A stretch of DNA of 55,914 nt from Candidatus Ornithomonoglobus intestinigallinarum (GCA_018715365.1 DVLU01000083.1:1-55914); one strand, 5' to 3'; counted from the stretch's first letter, positions 45,603 through 55,591 are shown. Numbers and translations: made by a program. The notes: generated by a model from the sequence alone, not told the origin.

Positions 45603-46019
45603 TTATGCGTTAAGTATCATAAACGATATAACAAGACCGTAAAGCGCGATACCTTCGGCAAGCGCAACGAATATAAGCGTTTTACCCATTATCTTCTCGT
45701 TTTCGCTCATTGCGCCTATGGCTGCCGCAGCTGCCGATGAAACGGCAACGCCGCCGCCTATGCCGCTGAGACCGGTTGAAAGCGCCGCGCCTATATATTT
45801 AAGACCTTCGCCGACGGAAAGGCCGGCTTCGGCGCCGGCCGCAAATGCCGGAACGGCACAGCCGAGCGAATAAACAACGCCTATGCCTATGCAGGCAAAA
45901 AAGCCTATCGCGTTCATGAGCAGGCATTCTTTGCCCTTTCTTTTTCCTGTCTTGTGATATATAACTATTGGAGCGGCAACGCTCAGTGCTATAAGTGCAA
46001 GTAATACCTTCATTAACAT
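45603..46019 (-). CDS. V/A-type ATPase membrane ring subunit K
   Basis: The 138-residue proteolipid has an N-terminal hydrophobic segment followed by one hairpin. The first hairpin helix is glycine/alanine-rich (GLSGIGGGVAVSS) and the second has the ion-binding glutamate in ALAEGIALYG. No glutamine stands at the usual sodium-ligand place and the residue after the glutamate is glycine, which hints at proton coupling but does not prove it. It forms the rotating ring that carries ions past subunit I. Confidence 0.9.
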   Translation of the reverse strand: MLMKVLLALIALSVAAPIVIYHKTGKRKGKECLLMNAIGFFACIGIGVVYSLGCAVPAFAAGAEAGLSVGEGLKYIGAALSTGLSGIGGGVAVSSAAAAAIGAMSENEKIMGKTLIFVALAEGIALYGLVISFMILNA

Positions 46020-46067
46020 TTAAATCATATCCTTTCATTACAGAATATCCGCGGACGGATATTGCTT

Positions 46068-47966
46068 TTATTTGTTTTTAAGCGACACAAATTCCTTGCC
46101 GTTGCCCTGGAAGTAGCGACTGAACATTTCGTAATATTCAAGACGGAGCACCTGTATGGCAACGATAAGCCCTTCAAGTATCATTACGATTATGTTTCCG
46201 ACTACCGTGACCATCATTCCGCCTACTCCGCCGCTGCCGGAAAGAGCCTGGACGGCCATCATCATTCCGACGTGTATAACGGCGAACGCGCCGATTCTCA
46301 GGAACGATATTGTATTTGTGCAGAAGCTTAATATTACCTCAAACAGCTCGAAAAAGTTCTCAACAAAGAACATGCCGTTTGCGGGCAGCCAGTGCTTTTT
46401 ATGCTCCACAAGACGCGTAAGCGGCGTGCAGAGGTACATCGCCAAAAGCGATACGGCAAAGAGCACTATGAATACAACCGAGGGTATGCCGAGCCCCGCC
46501 AGCAGATTTACGGCAACAAGGATCACGCTCAGGTAAAAAACAATGCCCGCAATGCCGTTATGGCCGAAAACCGCATCGCCTATATCTTTTCGCTTGAACA
46601 TATTCACAACGTTAAGACACATTCCGAAAATGATTATACATGCGCCCATACATACGGTGCCTATCAAAAGCGGCATTATGGACTGCATCGGCTTTACCGT
46701 TGTTATGCCGAACAGCTGCGGTATAATCTCCTCGTTTCCGAAAAAGCTTCCGTAAATAAAGCCCGTCACAATACCGGCAAGCCCGACCATGCCTATTATA
46801 CCGGCAAGATCCATTTTCTTTACCTTGTAAATTATAAAGCCCGCTATGGCAAGCACCGCGCTCTGACCGACGTCGCCGAACATTATACCGAAAAACAGTA
46901 TATACGTTATGGCAAGTATCGGGGTGGGGTCTATTTCTCCGTAGGAGGGGAGACCGTACATTTTGACGAACATCTCAAACGGCTTGAAAATAAAATTGTT
47001 TTTGAGCTTCGTCGGCGGGTCTATTTCCTTTACGTTGGACGCGTCCTCCGAATAGAACATGACAACGTCGCCCGATTCGTTTATTTCCTTTTCAAGCGCG
47101 TCGGCGTCCTTTGATTCCATCCAGCCCACAACGTAGAAGAACATATCGGAATGGACGGCATTTCTGCGGATCTCCGCAAACTGCTCGCGCTTTTTCGCAA
47201 GATTGTATATCATAACAAGCTTATCGGCGGAGTCTGCAAGCATTTTTGCCGTTTTTTCGGAAAGCTCCCTGATCCTCGCCTCAAGAGCTGCGTTCTGCTC
47301 CGTAAGATATTTCTTTATATCGCGCGGAGTGCCCGGAAATTCATCCGTCACGCTTTCCGGCTCAAAGTACAGCGACGCGAAAACCTCCTCGATTTTGCGC
47401 TGCTTAACCGCCGGAACAAAGTAAAAGCCCCAAACCTCCGTGGCATTTTCAGCCGTTACGATAAAGAAGGTTTCAAGATTGTCAAGATACGTTGTAAGCG
47501 TCTTGTAGCCCGTTCTCGGGATATGCCCGAACTGAACCTTTATAAATTCCATGCCGAAAATCTTTTGGAGATCAACGTCAACGTCAAGCATAAGATCGAG
47601 CTTTTCTATAAGCTTTCGGTTCTTCTCGATAAGCGCGTGCAGATGGTCGCTCTCATCGCGCTCATCGCGTATGCGCTCGTTTATGCCGTCAACAAATTTC
47701 TGCATGCTTTCGAGCGTCGTACCGTCCTTGGCTATAAGCTTCGGGTTCGGAGCGCAGCCGGCAAGCTTCATTATCGACATGGCATTTTTGGCAAGAAGGT
47801 CATAGTCTGTGTTCTCGTCGAAGCTTTGTATGCGCTTTCGGTTCGTCATGATATTCATAGCCTTTTCAAGATGAATATCTCTGCCGTAAATATATTTTTC
47901 GGCAACGTACTCAAAATCGCTTATCTGCGCCGAGAACGTCACGGCCTTCATCTTCACTATTGCCAA
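46068..47966 (-). CDS. V/A-type ATPase subunit I (a-subunit)
   Basis: The 632-residue membrane stator has a cytoplasmic coiled-coil N-terminal half and a C-terminal half of seven or eight helices. Family signatures include PPTKLKNNFIFKPFEMFVKMYGLPSYGEIDP split over residues ~330-365, then FGIMFGDVGQ, HKKHWLPANG and FLRIGAFAVIHVG. It starts at TTG, with AGGAGG seven bases upstream. It provides the half-channels for ion passage next to the K ring. Confidence 0.93.
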   Translation of the reverse strand: MAIVKMKAVTFSAQISDFEYVAEKYIYGRDIHLEKAMNIMTNRKRIQSFDENTDYDLLAKNAMSIMKLAGCAPNPKLIAKDGTTLESMQKFVDGINERIRDERDESDHLHALIEKNRKLIEKLDLMLDVDVDLQKIFGMEFIKVQFGHIPRTGYKTLTTYLDNLETFFIVTAENATEVWGFYFVPAVKQRKIEEVFASLYFEPESVTDEFPGTPRDIKKYLTEQNAALEARIRELSEKTAKMLADSADKLVMIYNLAKKREQFAEIRRNAVHSDMFFYVVGWMESKDADALEKEINESGDVVMFYSEDASNVKEIDPPTKLKNNFIFKPFEMFVKMYGLPSYGEIDPTPILAITYILFFGIMFGDVGQSAVLAIAGFIIYKVKKMDLAGIIGMVGLAGIVTGFIYGSFFGNEEIIPQLFGITTVKPMQSIMPLLIGTVCMGACIIIFGMCLNVVNMFKRKDIGDAVFGHNGIAGIVFYLSVILVAVNLLAGLGIPSVVFIVLFAVSLLAMYLCTPLTRLVEHKKHWLPANGMFFVENFFELFEVILSFCTNTISFLRIGAFAVIHVGMMMAVQALSGSGGVGGMMVTVVGNIIVMILEGLIVAIQVLRLEYYEMFSRYFQGNGKEFVSLKNK

Positions 47967-48000
47967 TGATATTCCTCCTCTCTTTTTACAGTCACGCCGT

Positions 48001-49053
48001 TTAATCTATCCGTATATGCGGACGGATGGCGTCCGGCGTTTTGCCGTAGCGTATACCCTCAACGACGGTCTTGATGTTGTCAAGCTCAAGCTCTCTGAGG
48101 TCAAGATAGGTATAAACGGCTATAAGCGACTGCGGATGATTAAAGAACATATTTTTATCTATCCTGCGTATCATGTCCCTGTAGTTTTCCTCGGGGAATA
48201 TACCGTCCTCTATGCCGGTAAACAGGGGAGCGTATTTTGTTTCCGATACAAGGTGCACAAAGCCCTCGATTGTCTCGGCCCGTACAAGCTCCTTTATGAA
48301 ATCCTCCGTAAGCCGGTATCGTATCGGGATGAGATAGGTAAAAATTATTTCCTCCTCAAAGTCAAAATACTTTTTCCCGCGGTATATCCACAGGATATTC
48401 AGTATATCCGTTCTGGAGCCGAGAGCCTTTTTAAAAAGCTCCGCCTGCTCTCTGTCGAGAGTCCTGTTTACGGTATGCCATATTGAAGTGTAGTAAAACA
48501 TTTCAAGTATCATGCTCACCGAAAAGAAATCCGAACCGAGATTTTCCGCGCGCTGCAGAGGCTCCGCATACGGAGTGTTCTTGCATGCTTCTATGCAGTC
48601 GGCAAGGCAGGCGGCATTCTGCATCAGCTCTTTATTTATTTTCGTGTGTGTTTCAAAGAAAGCGTCAAACCTGTCTTGGCTTACCTGATCCGCGCTTCTT
48701 GTTTCATGTGTAAATATATACCTCAGCTCACGCGTGAGAAATTCTATCTCACGGCGCATGAACCAGAACTTCAGCACTTCCCGTTTTTTGCTGTCGAGAA
48801 AATCGTAAAGCCGCAGATATTCGTCGATTATTTCGAGAGAAATAAGAATCTCCATCTGCCCGCGGTGTATGTCGCGCTCATTTACGCTTTCAAGCACCGA
48901 TGAATACGCGGGCAGCGATTTTAAATAACTGCATATTTCCCCGACGCTTTTTTTCGAGAGAAGCTGTTCGTAGTCTTCTTTTGTAAGCGATTTTGAATAC
49001 ATAGCCTTAAGCTTGGCAGAAACTGCGCTGTATTCCGAATTCACCGTTCTCAC
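48001..49053 (-). CDS. V/A-type ATPase subunit C (AC39/V0d)
   Basis: The 350-residue all-helical protein matches V-type subunit C/AC39: an N-terminal YSAVSAKLKAMYSKSL segment, KFWFMRREIEFLTRELR, and the C-terminal LRELELDNIKTVVEGIRYG motif. It caps the membrane ring and links it to the central stalk. The start is ambiguous between GTG at 49053 and an in-frame GTG nine bases on; GCGGGG lies just upstream. Confidence 0.9.
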   Translation of the reverse strand: MRTVNSEYSAVSAKLKAMYSKSLTKEDYEQLLSKKSVGEICSYLKSLPAYSSVLESVNERDIHRGQMEILISLEIIDEYLRLYDFLDSKKREVLKFWFMRREIEFLTRELRYIFTHETRSADQVSQDRFDAFFETHTKINKELMQNAACLADCIEACKNTPYAEPLQRAENLGSDFFSVSMILEMFYYTSIWHTVNRTLDREQAELFKKALGSRTDILNILWIYRGKKYFDFEEEIIFTYLIPIRYRLTEDFIKELVRAETIEGFVHLVSETKYAPLFTGIEDGIFPEENYRDMIRRIDKNMFFNHPQSLIAVYTYLDLRELELDNIKTVVEGIRYGKTPDAIRPHIRID

Positions 49054-49058
49054 CCCGC

Positions 49059-49370
49059 TTAACTGCCTATTATGTTTTGTACTATTTTATCAATCCAGGC
49101 TTCCTTGTTTTCTTTATACTTGCCTTCGAGCGCCGCAATCTGCGAACGGGATTGCTCTCGTATCTGCCCGCATTTTTCATCCGCCTCTTTAAGCTCCGTT
49201 TCCTTCAGAGTTTCGCTTTTGGCAATAGCTCTGTTTTGGATGGAATTGTGAAGCTTGCGTGTTTCATTGGCGATGTCCTTATCAAGTGTTTCGTGTGCCT
49301 GTTTGGCGTCCTTGATAACCTCCTGTGCGCGGTCCTCAATATCGATAATTTTCAATATAAGGTCTTCCAC
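49059..49370 (-). CDS. V/A-type ATPase subunit G/H (peripheral stalk)
   Basis: The 103-residue protein is an almost unbroken charged helix with heptad pattern (EDRAQEVIKDAKQAHETL and similar), as expected for the peripheral stalk partner of subunit E. The GTG start has AAGGAGGTG nine bases upstream, one of the strongest ribosome sites in the window. It is the first gene of the operon. Sequence identity is low in this family, so the call leans on context. Confidence 0.8.
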   Translation of the reverse strand: MEDLILKIIDIEDRAQEVIKDAKQAHETLDKDIANETRKLHNSIQNRAIAKSETLKETELKEADEKCGQIREQSRSQIAALEGKYKENKEAWIDKIVQNIIGS

Positions 49371-49472
49371 GATAAAACACCTCCTTAATCAGAATGACTC
49401 GGCGGACGGCAAACGTCTGCTGCCGCCGTATATTAAAAACCAAGGGGATCAAGCCCGCGGTTTTTTGCTGTG

Positions 49473-50840
49473 TTAGTTTTTAAGGCTCTGAAGCGGCGCC
49501 GGTATGCGTCCGCCCCTGTCTATAAATTCGCTGCAGCCGTAATTCCTTACCGGCATTACCGGCCCCGTTCCGAGAAGCCCGCCGAATTCCACAATATCGC
49601 CCTCTTTTGTGCCGGGCGCCGGAATTATTCTTACGGCCGTCGTTTTTGTGTTTACCATTCCTATTGCCGCTTCGTCTGCGATTATTGCGGAAATTGTAGC
49701 TGCCGTCGTATCGCCGGGGATAACTATCATGTCAAGCCCCACGGAGCATACGCACGTCATAGCCTCGAGCTTTTCTATGGACAACGCCCCGCATTTTGCC
49801 GCGGCTATCATTCCCGCATCCTCGGAAACGGGTATAAACGCTCCGCTTAAGCCTCCTACATATCCGGAGGCCATAACGCCGCCTTTTTTAACGGCGTCGT
49901 TAAGCAGCGCAAGGGCGGCCGTTGTGCCGTGCATACCGCATTTTTCAAGGCCCATTTCCTCAAGTATATACGCAACGCTGTCGCCGACCGCCGGCGTGGG
50001 AGCAAGCGAAAGGTCAACTATACCGAACGGCACGTTTAAGCGCCTCGAAGCCTCCTGCGCAACGAGCTGACCCATACGCGTTATCTTAAATGCCGTTTTC
50101 TTTATTGTTTCGGCAACAACGCCGAAATCCTTGCCCTTAACCTTTTCAAGCGCGCATTTTACAACTCCCGGTCCCGAAACGCCCACGTTTATAACGCATT
50201 CGCCCTCGCCCTCGCCGAGAAATGCGCCCGCCATAAACGGGTTATCCTCAACGGCATTGCAGAATACAACAAGCTTTGCGCATGCAAAACCCTTTGTATC
50301 AGCTGTGAGCTCAGCCGATTTTTTTATTATAAGCCCCATTTCCTTCACGGCGTCCATGTTTATACCGGCCTTTGTCGAACCGATATTAACGCTTGAGCAG
50401 ACAAGCTCCGTCTGCGAAAGGGCATAGGGGATAGACTGAACAAGTATGCGCTCTCCCGTTGTGTAGCCCTTATGGACAAGCGCCGAATAGCCGCCTATAA
50501 AGTTTACGCCGCACGTTTTTGCCGCTCTGTCAAGCGCCTTCGCGATTTTTACGGCTTTGTCGATGTCGGGCTTTTCAAGCGCGTCAACGAGCGTTGCTAT
50601 CGGCGTTACCGATATTCTCTTGTTTACTATCGGTATCCCGAACTGGCGCTCAATATCTTCTCCGACCTTAACAAGCTCCTTTGCATACGACGTTATTTTA
50701 TCGTATACCTTTTCGCATACGGCGTCAACGTCGGGCCCCGCGCAGCTCTTAAGCGATATACCCATCGTGATTGTGCGTATATCGAGATTTTCGCGGTCTA
50801 TCATATTTATCGTTTCCGTAATCTCAAAAGGATTTATCAT
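49473..50840 (-). CDS. PFL family protein (UPF0210/DUF711)
   Basis: The 455-residue protein matches UPF0210 ([15 protein letters not shown] near the start; [23 protein letters not shown] and [11 protein letters not shown] later). It is glycine-rich, with a pyruvate formate-lyase-like fold but no glycyl radical motif. Function is unknown. The ACT-domain gene 16 bases upstream nearly always accompanies it in Bacillota. The 102-base gap before the ATPase operon holds a weak terminator (AAAAAACC/GGTTTTT). Confidence 0.9.
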   Translation of the reverse strand: MINPFEITETINMIDRENLDIRTITMGISLKSCAGPDVDAVCEKVYDKITSYAKELVKVGEDIERQFGIPIVNKRISVTPIATLVDALEKPDIDKAVKIAKALDRAAKTCGVNFIGGYSALVHKGYTTGERILVQSIPYALSQTELVCSSVNIGSTKAGINMDAVKEMGLIIKKSAELTADTKGFACAKLVVFCNAVEDNPFMAGAFLGEGEGECVINVGVSGPGVVKCALEKVKGKDFGVVAETIKKTAFKITRMGQLVAQEASRRLNVPFGIVDLSLAPTPAVGDSVAYILEEMGLEKCGMHGTTAALALLNDAVKKGGVMASGYVGGLSGAFIPVSEDAGMIAAAKCGALSIEKLEAMTCVCSVGLDMIVIPGDTTAATISAIIADEAAIGMVNTKTTAVRIIPAPGTKEGDIVEFGGLLGTGPVMPVRNYGCSEFIDRGGRIPAPLQSLKN

Positions 50841-50856
50841 TTATATATCCCTCCGG

Positions 50857-51126
50857 TCATATTTTGTGCATCGATGAGAAAATTTCCTCGCGCTGTACGC
50901 GTATGGAAAGCCCCATTTCTTCCGCAACAGCCTGAAGCCTGCCGTCTATGCCGGCAAAATCGTCTTTCGATTCGCCGCAGTCAACGAGCATTATCATCGT
51001 AAACAGATCCTGCATTATGGTCTGCGAAATATCAAGGATGTTTACGTTTGCTTCATAGAGCGCGCCGCTCACTTTTGCGATTATACCCTTGGTGTCCTTG
51101 CCGACTACCGTTACAACTGCTTTCAT
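50857..51126 (-). CDS. ACT domain-containing protein (UPF0237)
   Basis: The 89-residue protein is a single ACT domain (VVGKDTKGIIAKVSGALYEANVNILDIS) with a short C-terminal extension. ACT domains bind amino acids or similar small ligands. It is presumably a regulator or partner of the UPF0210 protein encoded next, since the two are almost always adjacent. The ligand is unknown. Confidence 0.92.
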   Translation of the reverse strand: MKAVVTVVGKDTKGIIAKVSGALYEANVNILDISQTIMQDLFTMIMLVDCGESKDDFAGIDGRLQAVAEEMGLSIRVQREEIFSSMHKI

Positions 51127-51148
51127 AATTTATAATCCCTTTCAGTGT

Positions 51149-51916
51149 TTAGTTTATTCCCTTTGTTTTTCTTTGATGAAGTGCTTCATACATAAGCACT
51201 CCCGCCGCAACGGATGCGTTCAGCGAATTTATCTGCCCGCACATCGGTATGCTGACGGTAAAGTCGCATTTCTCCTTAACGAGCCTGCTTACACCGCTGC
51301 CCTCGCTGCCTATAACAATGCCGAGCGCTCCCGTGAGGTCGGACGAATATAAATCATCGCCGTCCATATCGGCGGCCGCTATCCACAGCCCCTCTTTTTT
51401 TAGCTTTTCTATCGTTGACGCAAGGTTTGTAACCTTTGCGACGGGCGTATATTCCGCCGCTCCGGCGGCCGACTTTACGGCCGCTCCCGAAAGCCCGGCG
51501 CTGCCGTGCTTGGGAATAACAACGCCGTGTGCGCCCACGCAGTTTGCGGTTCGCAGTATTGCGCCGAGATTGTGCGGATCGGTTATTTTGTCGCATATTA
51601 TAACAAACGGCGGCTCGTTTTTTTCACGCGCCGAATTTAATATAAAATCTATCGTTTTATATTCGTAAGGGCTTACATACGCTATCATGCCCTGATGGTT
51701 CCCGCCTTCGGCTATTGCGTCAAGCTTCCGCACGTCGGTCTCGCGTATGACGATACCGGCGTCGCGCGCTTTTTTTACTATCGCAACGGCCGAGCCCTCG
51801 AGCTTTCCCTTTTTTACAAGCAGCTTGTCTATGGTCCTGCCGCTTTTTATCGCTTCAAGCACGGGATTCCTTCCGATTATTTTGTCCTCTGTATTCATTG
51901 CCGTTTTGTCCGCCAT
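51149..51916 (-). CDS. rlmB: 23S rRNA (guanosine-2'-O-)-methyltransferase RlmB / TrmH family
   Basis: The 255-residue SPOUT methyltransferase has an N-terminal substrate-binding domain (IIGRNPVLEAI) and the knotted SAM-binding motifs ITDPHNLGAILRTA, VIGSEGSGVSRLV and IPMCGQINSLNASVAAGV. RlmB methylates the 2'-OH of G2251 in 23S rRNA; some close homologues methylate other sites, so the exact target is by analogy. AAAGGA precedes the ATG. Confidence 0.9.
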   Translation of the reverse strand: MADKTAMNTEDKIIGRNPVLEAIKSGRTIDKLLVKKGKLEGSAVAIVKKARDAGIVIRETDVRKLDAIAEGGNHQGMIAYVSPYEYKTIDFILNSAREKNEPPFVIICDKITDPHNLGAILRTANCVGAHGVVIPKHGSAGLSGAAVKSAAGAAEYTPVAKVTNLASTIEKLKKEGLWIAAADMDGDDLYSSDLTGALGIVIGSEGSGVSRLVKEKCDFTVSIPMCGQINSLNASVAAGVLMYEALHQRKTKGIN

Positions 51917-51989
51917 AAGCTATCCTTTCACAAAAAACACGTATTTTAAATTAAAGGCCGCGGGGGAGGCGCGGCGCTCCCTGAAACAG

Positions 51990-52041
51990 AAAAACCACAA
52001 GGGCGCCAAGGCTCTTTTAAAACCGCCACACCCTTGTGGTT
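51990..52041 (-). terminator. Terminator of the hom-thrB-lysC operon
   Basis: On the - strand, AACCACAAGGG pairs perfectly with CCCTTGTGGTT, followed by TTTCTG. It ends transcription 13 bases past the lysC stop. No convincing rlmB promoter is seen in the rest of the 137-base gap. Confidence 0.82.
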
Positions 52042-52053
52042 AGTATTCAATTA

Positions 52054-53262
52054 TCAGTCAAGCATAAATTTGTCATGTATAGCATTAACTGCTCTTTCGG
52101 CGTCGTTTCTGTCAACGAGAACGGAGATTTTGATTTCCGAAGTTGCAATCATATTTATATTTATATGTGCATCCGAAAGCGCCTCAAACATCTTTGCCGC
52201 AACGCCGGAGTTATTAACCATGCCTGCGCCGACGATAGATACCTTTGAAACGTCCTTTGTCCATTTAATCTCGTCTGCTTTTATCATGCTGTTGTGATCC
52301 TCAAGCAGCTTAAGTACCGTATCAAGATCGCCCTCCGTTACCGTAAAGGCTATGTCCTTTTTAATTCCGTTGCCTATCGACTGGATTATAAGGTCAACGC
52401 TTATGCCGTTTTTGGCAAGCATCTGAAATACCTGGAATGCCTTACCCGGTGTGTCCTCCACGCCGCAAAGAGCAACCCTTGCGCAGTCGTTATCTCTTGT
52501 TACGCCTCTGACGAGCATCTTTTCCACTTGCTCTACCTCCTTAACATATGTGCCTTCGTTGTCGTTTAAGCTTGATCTTACGCAAAGCTTAACGTTATAT
52601 TTCTTTGCCATTTCAACGCTTCTGTTGTGAAGCACGTTTGCGCCCAGCGACGCGAGCTCAAGCATTTCGTCATACGAAATATCGTCAAGCTTATATGCGT
52701 TCTTAACAAATCTCGGGTCGGCGGTAAATACGCCGTCAACGTCCGTGTATATTTCGCAGACGTCCGCGTTCAGCGCTGCCGCAAGAGCAACTGCCGAGGT
52801 GTCCGAGCCGCCGCGTCCGAGCGTTGTTATATCGTCGTATTTGTTGAGCCCCTGAAAGCCCGCAACAATAACTATGCGGCGTCTGTCAAGCTCCGTCTTG
52901 ATACGCTCCGTATCGATTGTTTTTATTCTTGCCGTGCCGTAGTGCGAGTCTGTTTTAAAGCCTGCCTGCCAGCCCGTAAGCGAAACAACGGGGAAGCCGA
53001 GCTTTTCAACAGCCATTGCAAGCAGCGCTATTGAAATCTGCTCTCCCGATGAAAGCAGCATATCCATTTCACGCTTTGACGCCTTTTCGTTTATTTCGTT
53101 TGCTTTTGCAATAAGGTCGTCCGTCGTGTCGCCCTGCGCCGATACGGCAACAACAACATCATTGCCGGCTTTATAAACGTTTGTTATGCGTCTTGCGACG
53201 TTCATAACTCTTTCGGCGTCCTTTACAGACGTACCGCCGTATTTCTGAACTATAAGTCCCAT
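52054..53262 (-). CDS. lysC: Aspartate kinase
   Basis: The 402-residue enzyme has the kinase signature VQKYGGTSVKD at the start, GRGGSDTSAVALA, and tandem C-terminal ACT domains (~265-400) that bind lysine or threonine for feedback control. It phosphorylates aspartate, the first step toward lysine, threonine and methionine. It ends an operon with homoserine dehydrogenase and homoserine kinase, 24 bases after thrB. The Bacillus-type alpha/beta internal start is not obvious. Confidence 0.95.
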   Translation of the reverse strand: MGLIVQKYGGTSVKDAERVMNVARRITNVYKAGNDVVVAVSAQGDTTDDLIAKANEINEKASKREMDMLLSSGEQISIALLAMAVEKLGFPVVSLTGWQAGFKTDSHYGTARIKTIDTERIKTELDRRRIVIVAGFQGLNKYDDITTLGRGGSDTSAVALAAALNADVCEIYTDVDGVFTADPRFVKNAYKLDDISYDEMLELASLGANVLHNRSVEMAKKYNVKLCVRSSLNDNEGTYVKEVEQVEKMLVRGVTRDNDCARVALCGVEDTPGKAFQVFQMLAKNGISVDLIIQSIGNGIKKDIAFTVTEGDLDTVLKLLEDHNSMIKADEIKWTKDVSKVSIVGAGMVNNSGVAAKMFEALSDAHININMIATSEIKISVLVDRNDAERAVNAIHDKFMLD

Positions 53263-53286
53263 AGGTCTACATCCTTTCGATTTGTG

Positions 53287-54198
53287 TCAGCTGTTTCTGC
53301 GACAGCGTTCGGAAACCACCGCTCCGACGTTGTCTATATCAAGAATTTTACACGTCCATTGATGTGAGTTTGCTTCAAAAAAGCTCTCCATCTCAGACTT
53401 GAATTTATTGTAATTGCCGTCGAGGAACGACAGCACCGTCGGTCCCGAGCCGCTCAGATATGTGCCGAGCGAGCCGGCGTCGTACGTTTTTTTGAATATC
53501 TCGTCGAAACCGTCTATGCAGCTTCGCCTGTAGGGCTGATGAAGTCTGTCCTGAACGCCTATTTTAAGCTGCGACGTATCTCCCGATATGAGCGCCGCCT
53601 GAAGTATTGACGCATGCGATATGTTAAATACCGCATCCTCAAACGGTACGGTTTCCGGCAGTACCTCGCGCGATTTTCGCGTTGCAACGTAATAGTCGGG
53701 TATCATCACCGCAAATTTTATGTGCGGACGTATTTTTGTGCTGTGAACTATTGTGCGGTGCTTTGTCATAAGCGATACGCAGAAGCCGCCGTAAAGCGCC
53801 GGGCCCACGTTATCGGGATGACCCTCCATTTTTGCCGCAAGCTCCGCTATGCGGCTGTAGGGGAGGCGGCGGCCCGATATGACGTTTGCCGCAAGCATTC
53901 CGCCTATTATGCAGGCGCTGCTGCTGCCAAGGCCGCGTGTCATCGGAATATCGCTGTTCTGCGTTATCAAAAGCCCCGTCGGCTTATAGCGCACCTCGTT
54001 AAATACAATATTCATCGCTCTGTATATAAGATTGCGTTCGTCAAGCGGAATACGCTCCGCGCTGTTGAGAACCCGTATATCAAGTCCCGACGGTATTTCT
54101 TCTGCTTCTATCCTGTTGTAAAGATTAAGCGCTATGCCGAGCGTGTCGAAGCCCGCGCCCATATTGGCGCTTGTTGCCGGAACTCTGACCTTGACCAT
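53287..54198 (-). CDS. thrB: Homoserine kinase
   Basis: The 303-residue GHMP kinase starts VKVRVPATSANMGAGFDTLG and has the ATP loop TRGLGSSSACIIGG and a C-terminal GTYLSGSGPTV motif. It phosphorylates homoserine for threonine synthesis. Its ATG overlaps the hom stop by one base, so the two are coupled. Threonine synthase is not in the window. Confidence 0.96.
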   Translation of the reverse strand: MVKVRVPATSANMGAGFDTLGIALNLYNRIEAEEIPSGLDIRVLNSAERIPLDERNLIYRAMNIVFNEVRYKPTGLLITQNSDIPMTRGLGSSSACIIGGMLAANVISGRRLPYSRIAELAAKMEGHPDNVGPALYGGFCVSLMTKHRTIVHSTKIRPHIKFAVMIPDYYVATRKSREVLPETVPFEDAVFNISHASILQAALISGDTSQLKIGVQDRLHQPYRRSCIDGFDEIFKKTYDAGSLGTYLSGSGPTVLSFLDGNYNKFKSEMESFFEANSHQWTCKILDIDNVGAVVSERCRRNS

Positions 54199-55406
54199 CA
54201 GTCAAGCACCCGCAGAGCCGTTGTAACGGAGGACAGGGCGGAGAAGGCCTTTTCGGCGTCGCTGCCGCCAAGCTTTTCGGTTATGAACACGCGCTCATTT
54301 CCGTCCTCGGAAATAAATTTCACGCTGCCGAAAATATCGTTTACATTATCGCTTGTGTCCGGCGTTCTGACAAAATACGAGAACGTTACATCGTCGCGCG
54401 ATGCGTTTATGTCACCCTCGGGCTTTTCCCAGCCTATCTTCTTGGGACGCTCTCTGTGCCTTACGCAGTCAACTATATCGGCAACAACGGCTGAGGCCGT
54501 CGGAAGCTTTCCGGCGCCGGCGCCGTAGAACATAAGGTCGCCAACGCAGTTGCCCGTTACCATGATGGCGTTGTAAACGTCGTTCACGCTTGAAAGCAGA
54601 TTCGAGCGCGGAACGAGCATAGGGCTTACAACGGCGTATATCCTGCCGCCGGGCAGAAAATCCGCATAGCCTATGAGCTTTATAACGCTGCCGGCTTTTT
54701 CCGCGTACTTAACATCGTCAAGCGTTATGTTCACAATGCCGTCCGTTTCGATGTCACGGTAATCGACTGCCGTTCCCGAAGCGAGCGATGCGAGAATCGC
54801 TATTTTTCTGCACGCGTCGTGGCCTTCAATATCGGCTGCGGGATTCTTTTCCGCATAGCCTTTTGCCTGTGCGTCGGAAAGCGCGTCCTCAAAAGAGCGG
54901 TTGTTTGTGAACATCTGATATAATATATAGTTTGTTGTGCCGTTTAAAATACCGGCAATCCTTGTTATCTTATTTGCGGTAAGGTCCTGATGCAGCGGGC
55001 GAATAACCGGTATACCGCCGCCGACGCTTGCCTCAAACATATAGTTTACGTTGTTTTGCGAAGCAAGCTCCAAAAGCTCCGTGCCGTATGTTGCAACAAG
55101 CTCTTTGTTTGACGTTACAACGCTTTTGCCGGCAAGCAGCAGGCTCTTTGTGAATTCGTAAGCGGGGTGAAGTCCGCCCATGGTTTCGGCTGCAACGGTT
55201 ATTTCGGGATCGTTTGCTATAACGTCAAAATCCTTTGTGAAAAGCTCCTTCTGCGGATGCTCGGGGAAGTCCCTTATATCAAGGATGTATTTGACCTCGA
55301 TCTCCTCGCCGTAGGTATTTCGGCGCAGCTTTTTGCTGTTCTGAACGATTATGTCGTATATTCCGCTGCCGACTGTGCCGAACCCCATGATTGCGATTTT
55401 AGCCAT
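54198..55406 (-). CDS. hom: Homoserine dehydrogenase
   Basis: The 402-residue enzyme has an NAD(P)-binding start (AIMGFGTVGSGIYDII), the catalytic domain with GGGIPVIRPL and GILNGTTNYIL, and a C-terminal ACT-like domain for threonine regulation. It reduces aspartate semialdehyde to homoserine. GGAGG lies about 9 bases before the ATG. It is the first gene of the hom-thrB-lysC operon. Confidence 0.96.
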   Translation of the reverse strand: MAKIAIMGFGTVGSGIYDIIVQNSKKLRRNTYGEEIEVKYILDIRDFPEHPQKELFTKDFDVIANDPEITVAAETMGGLHPAYEFTKSLLLAGKSVVTSNKELVATYGTELLELASQNNVNYMFEASVGGGIPVIRPLHQDLTANKITRIAGILNGTTNYILYQMFTNNRSFEDALSDAQAKGYAEKNPAADIEGHDACRKIAILASLASGTAVDYRDIETDGIVNITLDDVKYAEKAGSVIKLIGYADFLPGGRIYAVVSPMLVPRSNLLSSVNDVYNAIMVTGNCVGDLMFYGAGAGKLPTASAVVADIVDCVRHRERPKKIGWEKPEGDINASRDDVTFSYFVRTPDTSDNVNDIFGSVKFISEDGNERVFITEKLGGSDAEKAFSALSSVTTALRVLD

Positions 55407-55495
55407 TCTTTTTTCCTCCGGTTCGTGATGTTTCGTTATTTGTTAATAAAAACTTTATTTTTTTTTCATTTTCAATTTATAATGTTATCACAAAA

Positions 55496-55525
55496 ATTAT
55501 ATTAAGTCAATAATTGAAATGCCAA
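55496..55525 (-). promoter_or_regulatory. Candidate promoter of hom-thrB-lysC
   Basis: On the - strand, TTGGCA (55520-55525) and a perfect TATAAT (55496-55501) are 18 bases apart. A second option, TTGACT with TGATAACAT 17 bases on, overlaps it. The AT-rich leader of about 80 bases shows no T-box or riboswitch fold. Confidence 0.65.
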
Positions 55526-55591
55526 AACTGCACTTATGTCATAAATTGTTTTTGTACATTTTGACCCTTGCTTATACTTGTTTCGACAAAA

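Noticed and set aside
47151-47969. 272-residue frame on the + strand opposite ATPase subunit I
   Set aside because: Mirror of a real gene; rich in Arg/Lys/Tyr/Val from the complement of its codons, with no domain or start signal.
53614-54528. 304-residue frame on the + strand across thrB and hom
   Set aside because: It spans two well-supported - strand genes, has no ribosome site and its composition is that of a complement of coding sequence.
55407-55495. Possible riboswitch or T-box in the hom leader
   Set aside because: Only about 80-90 AT-rich bases with no stable stems, specifier loop or terminator.
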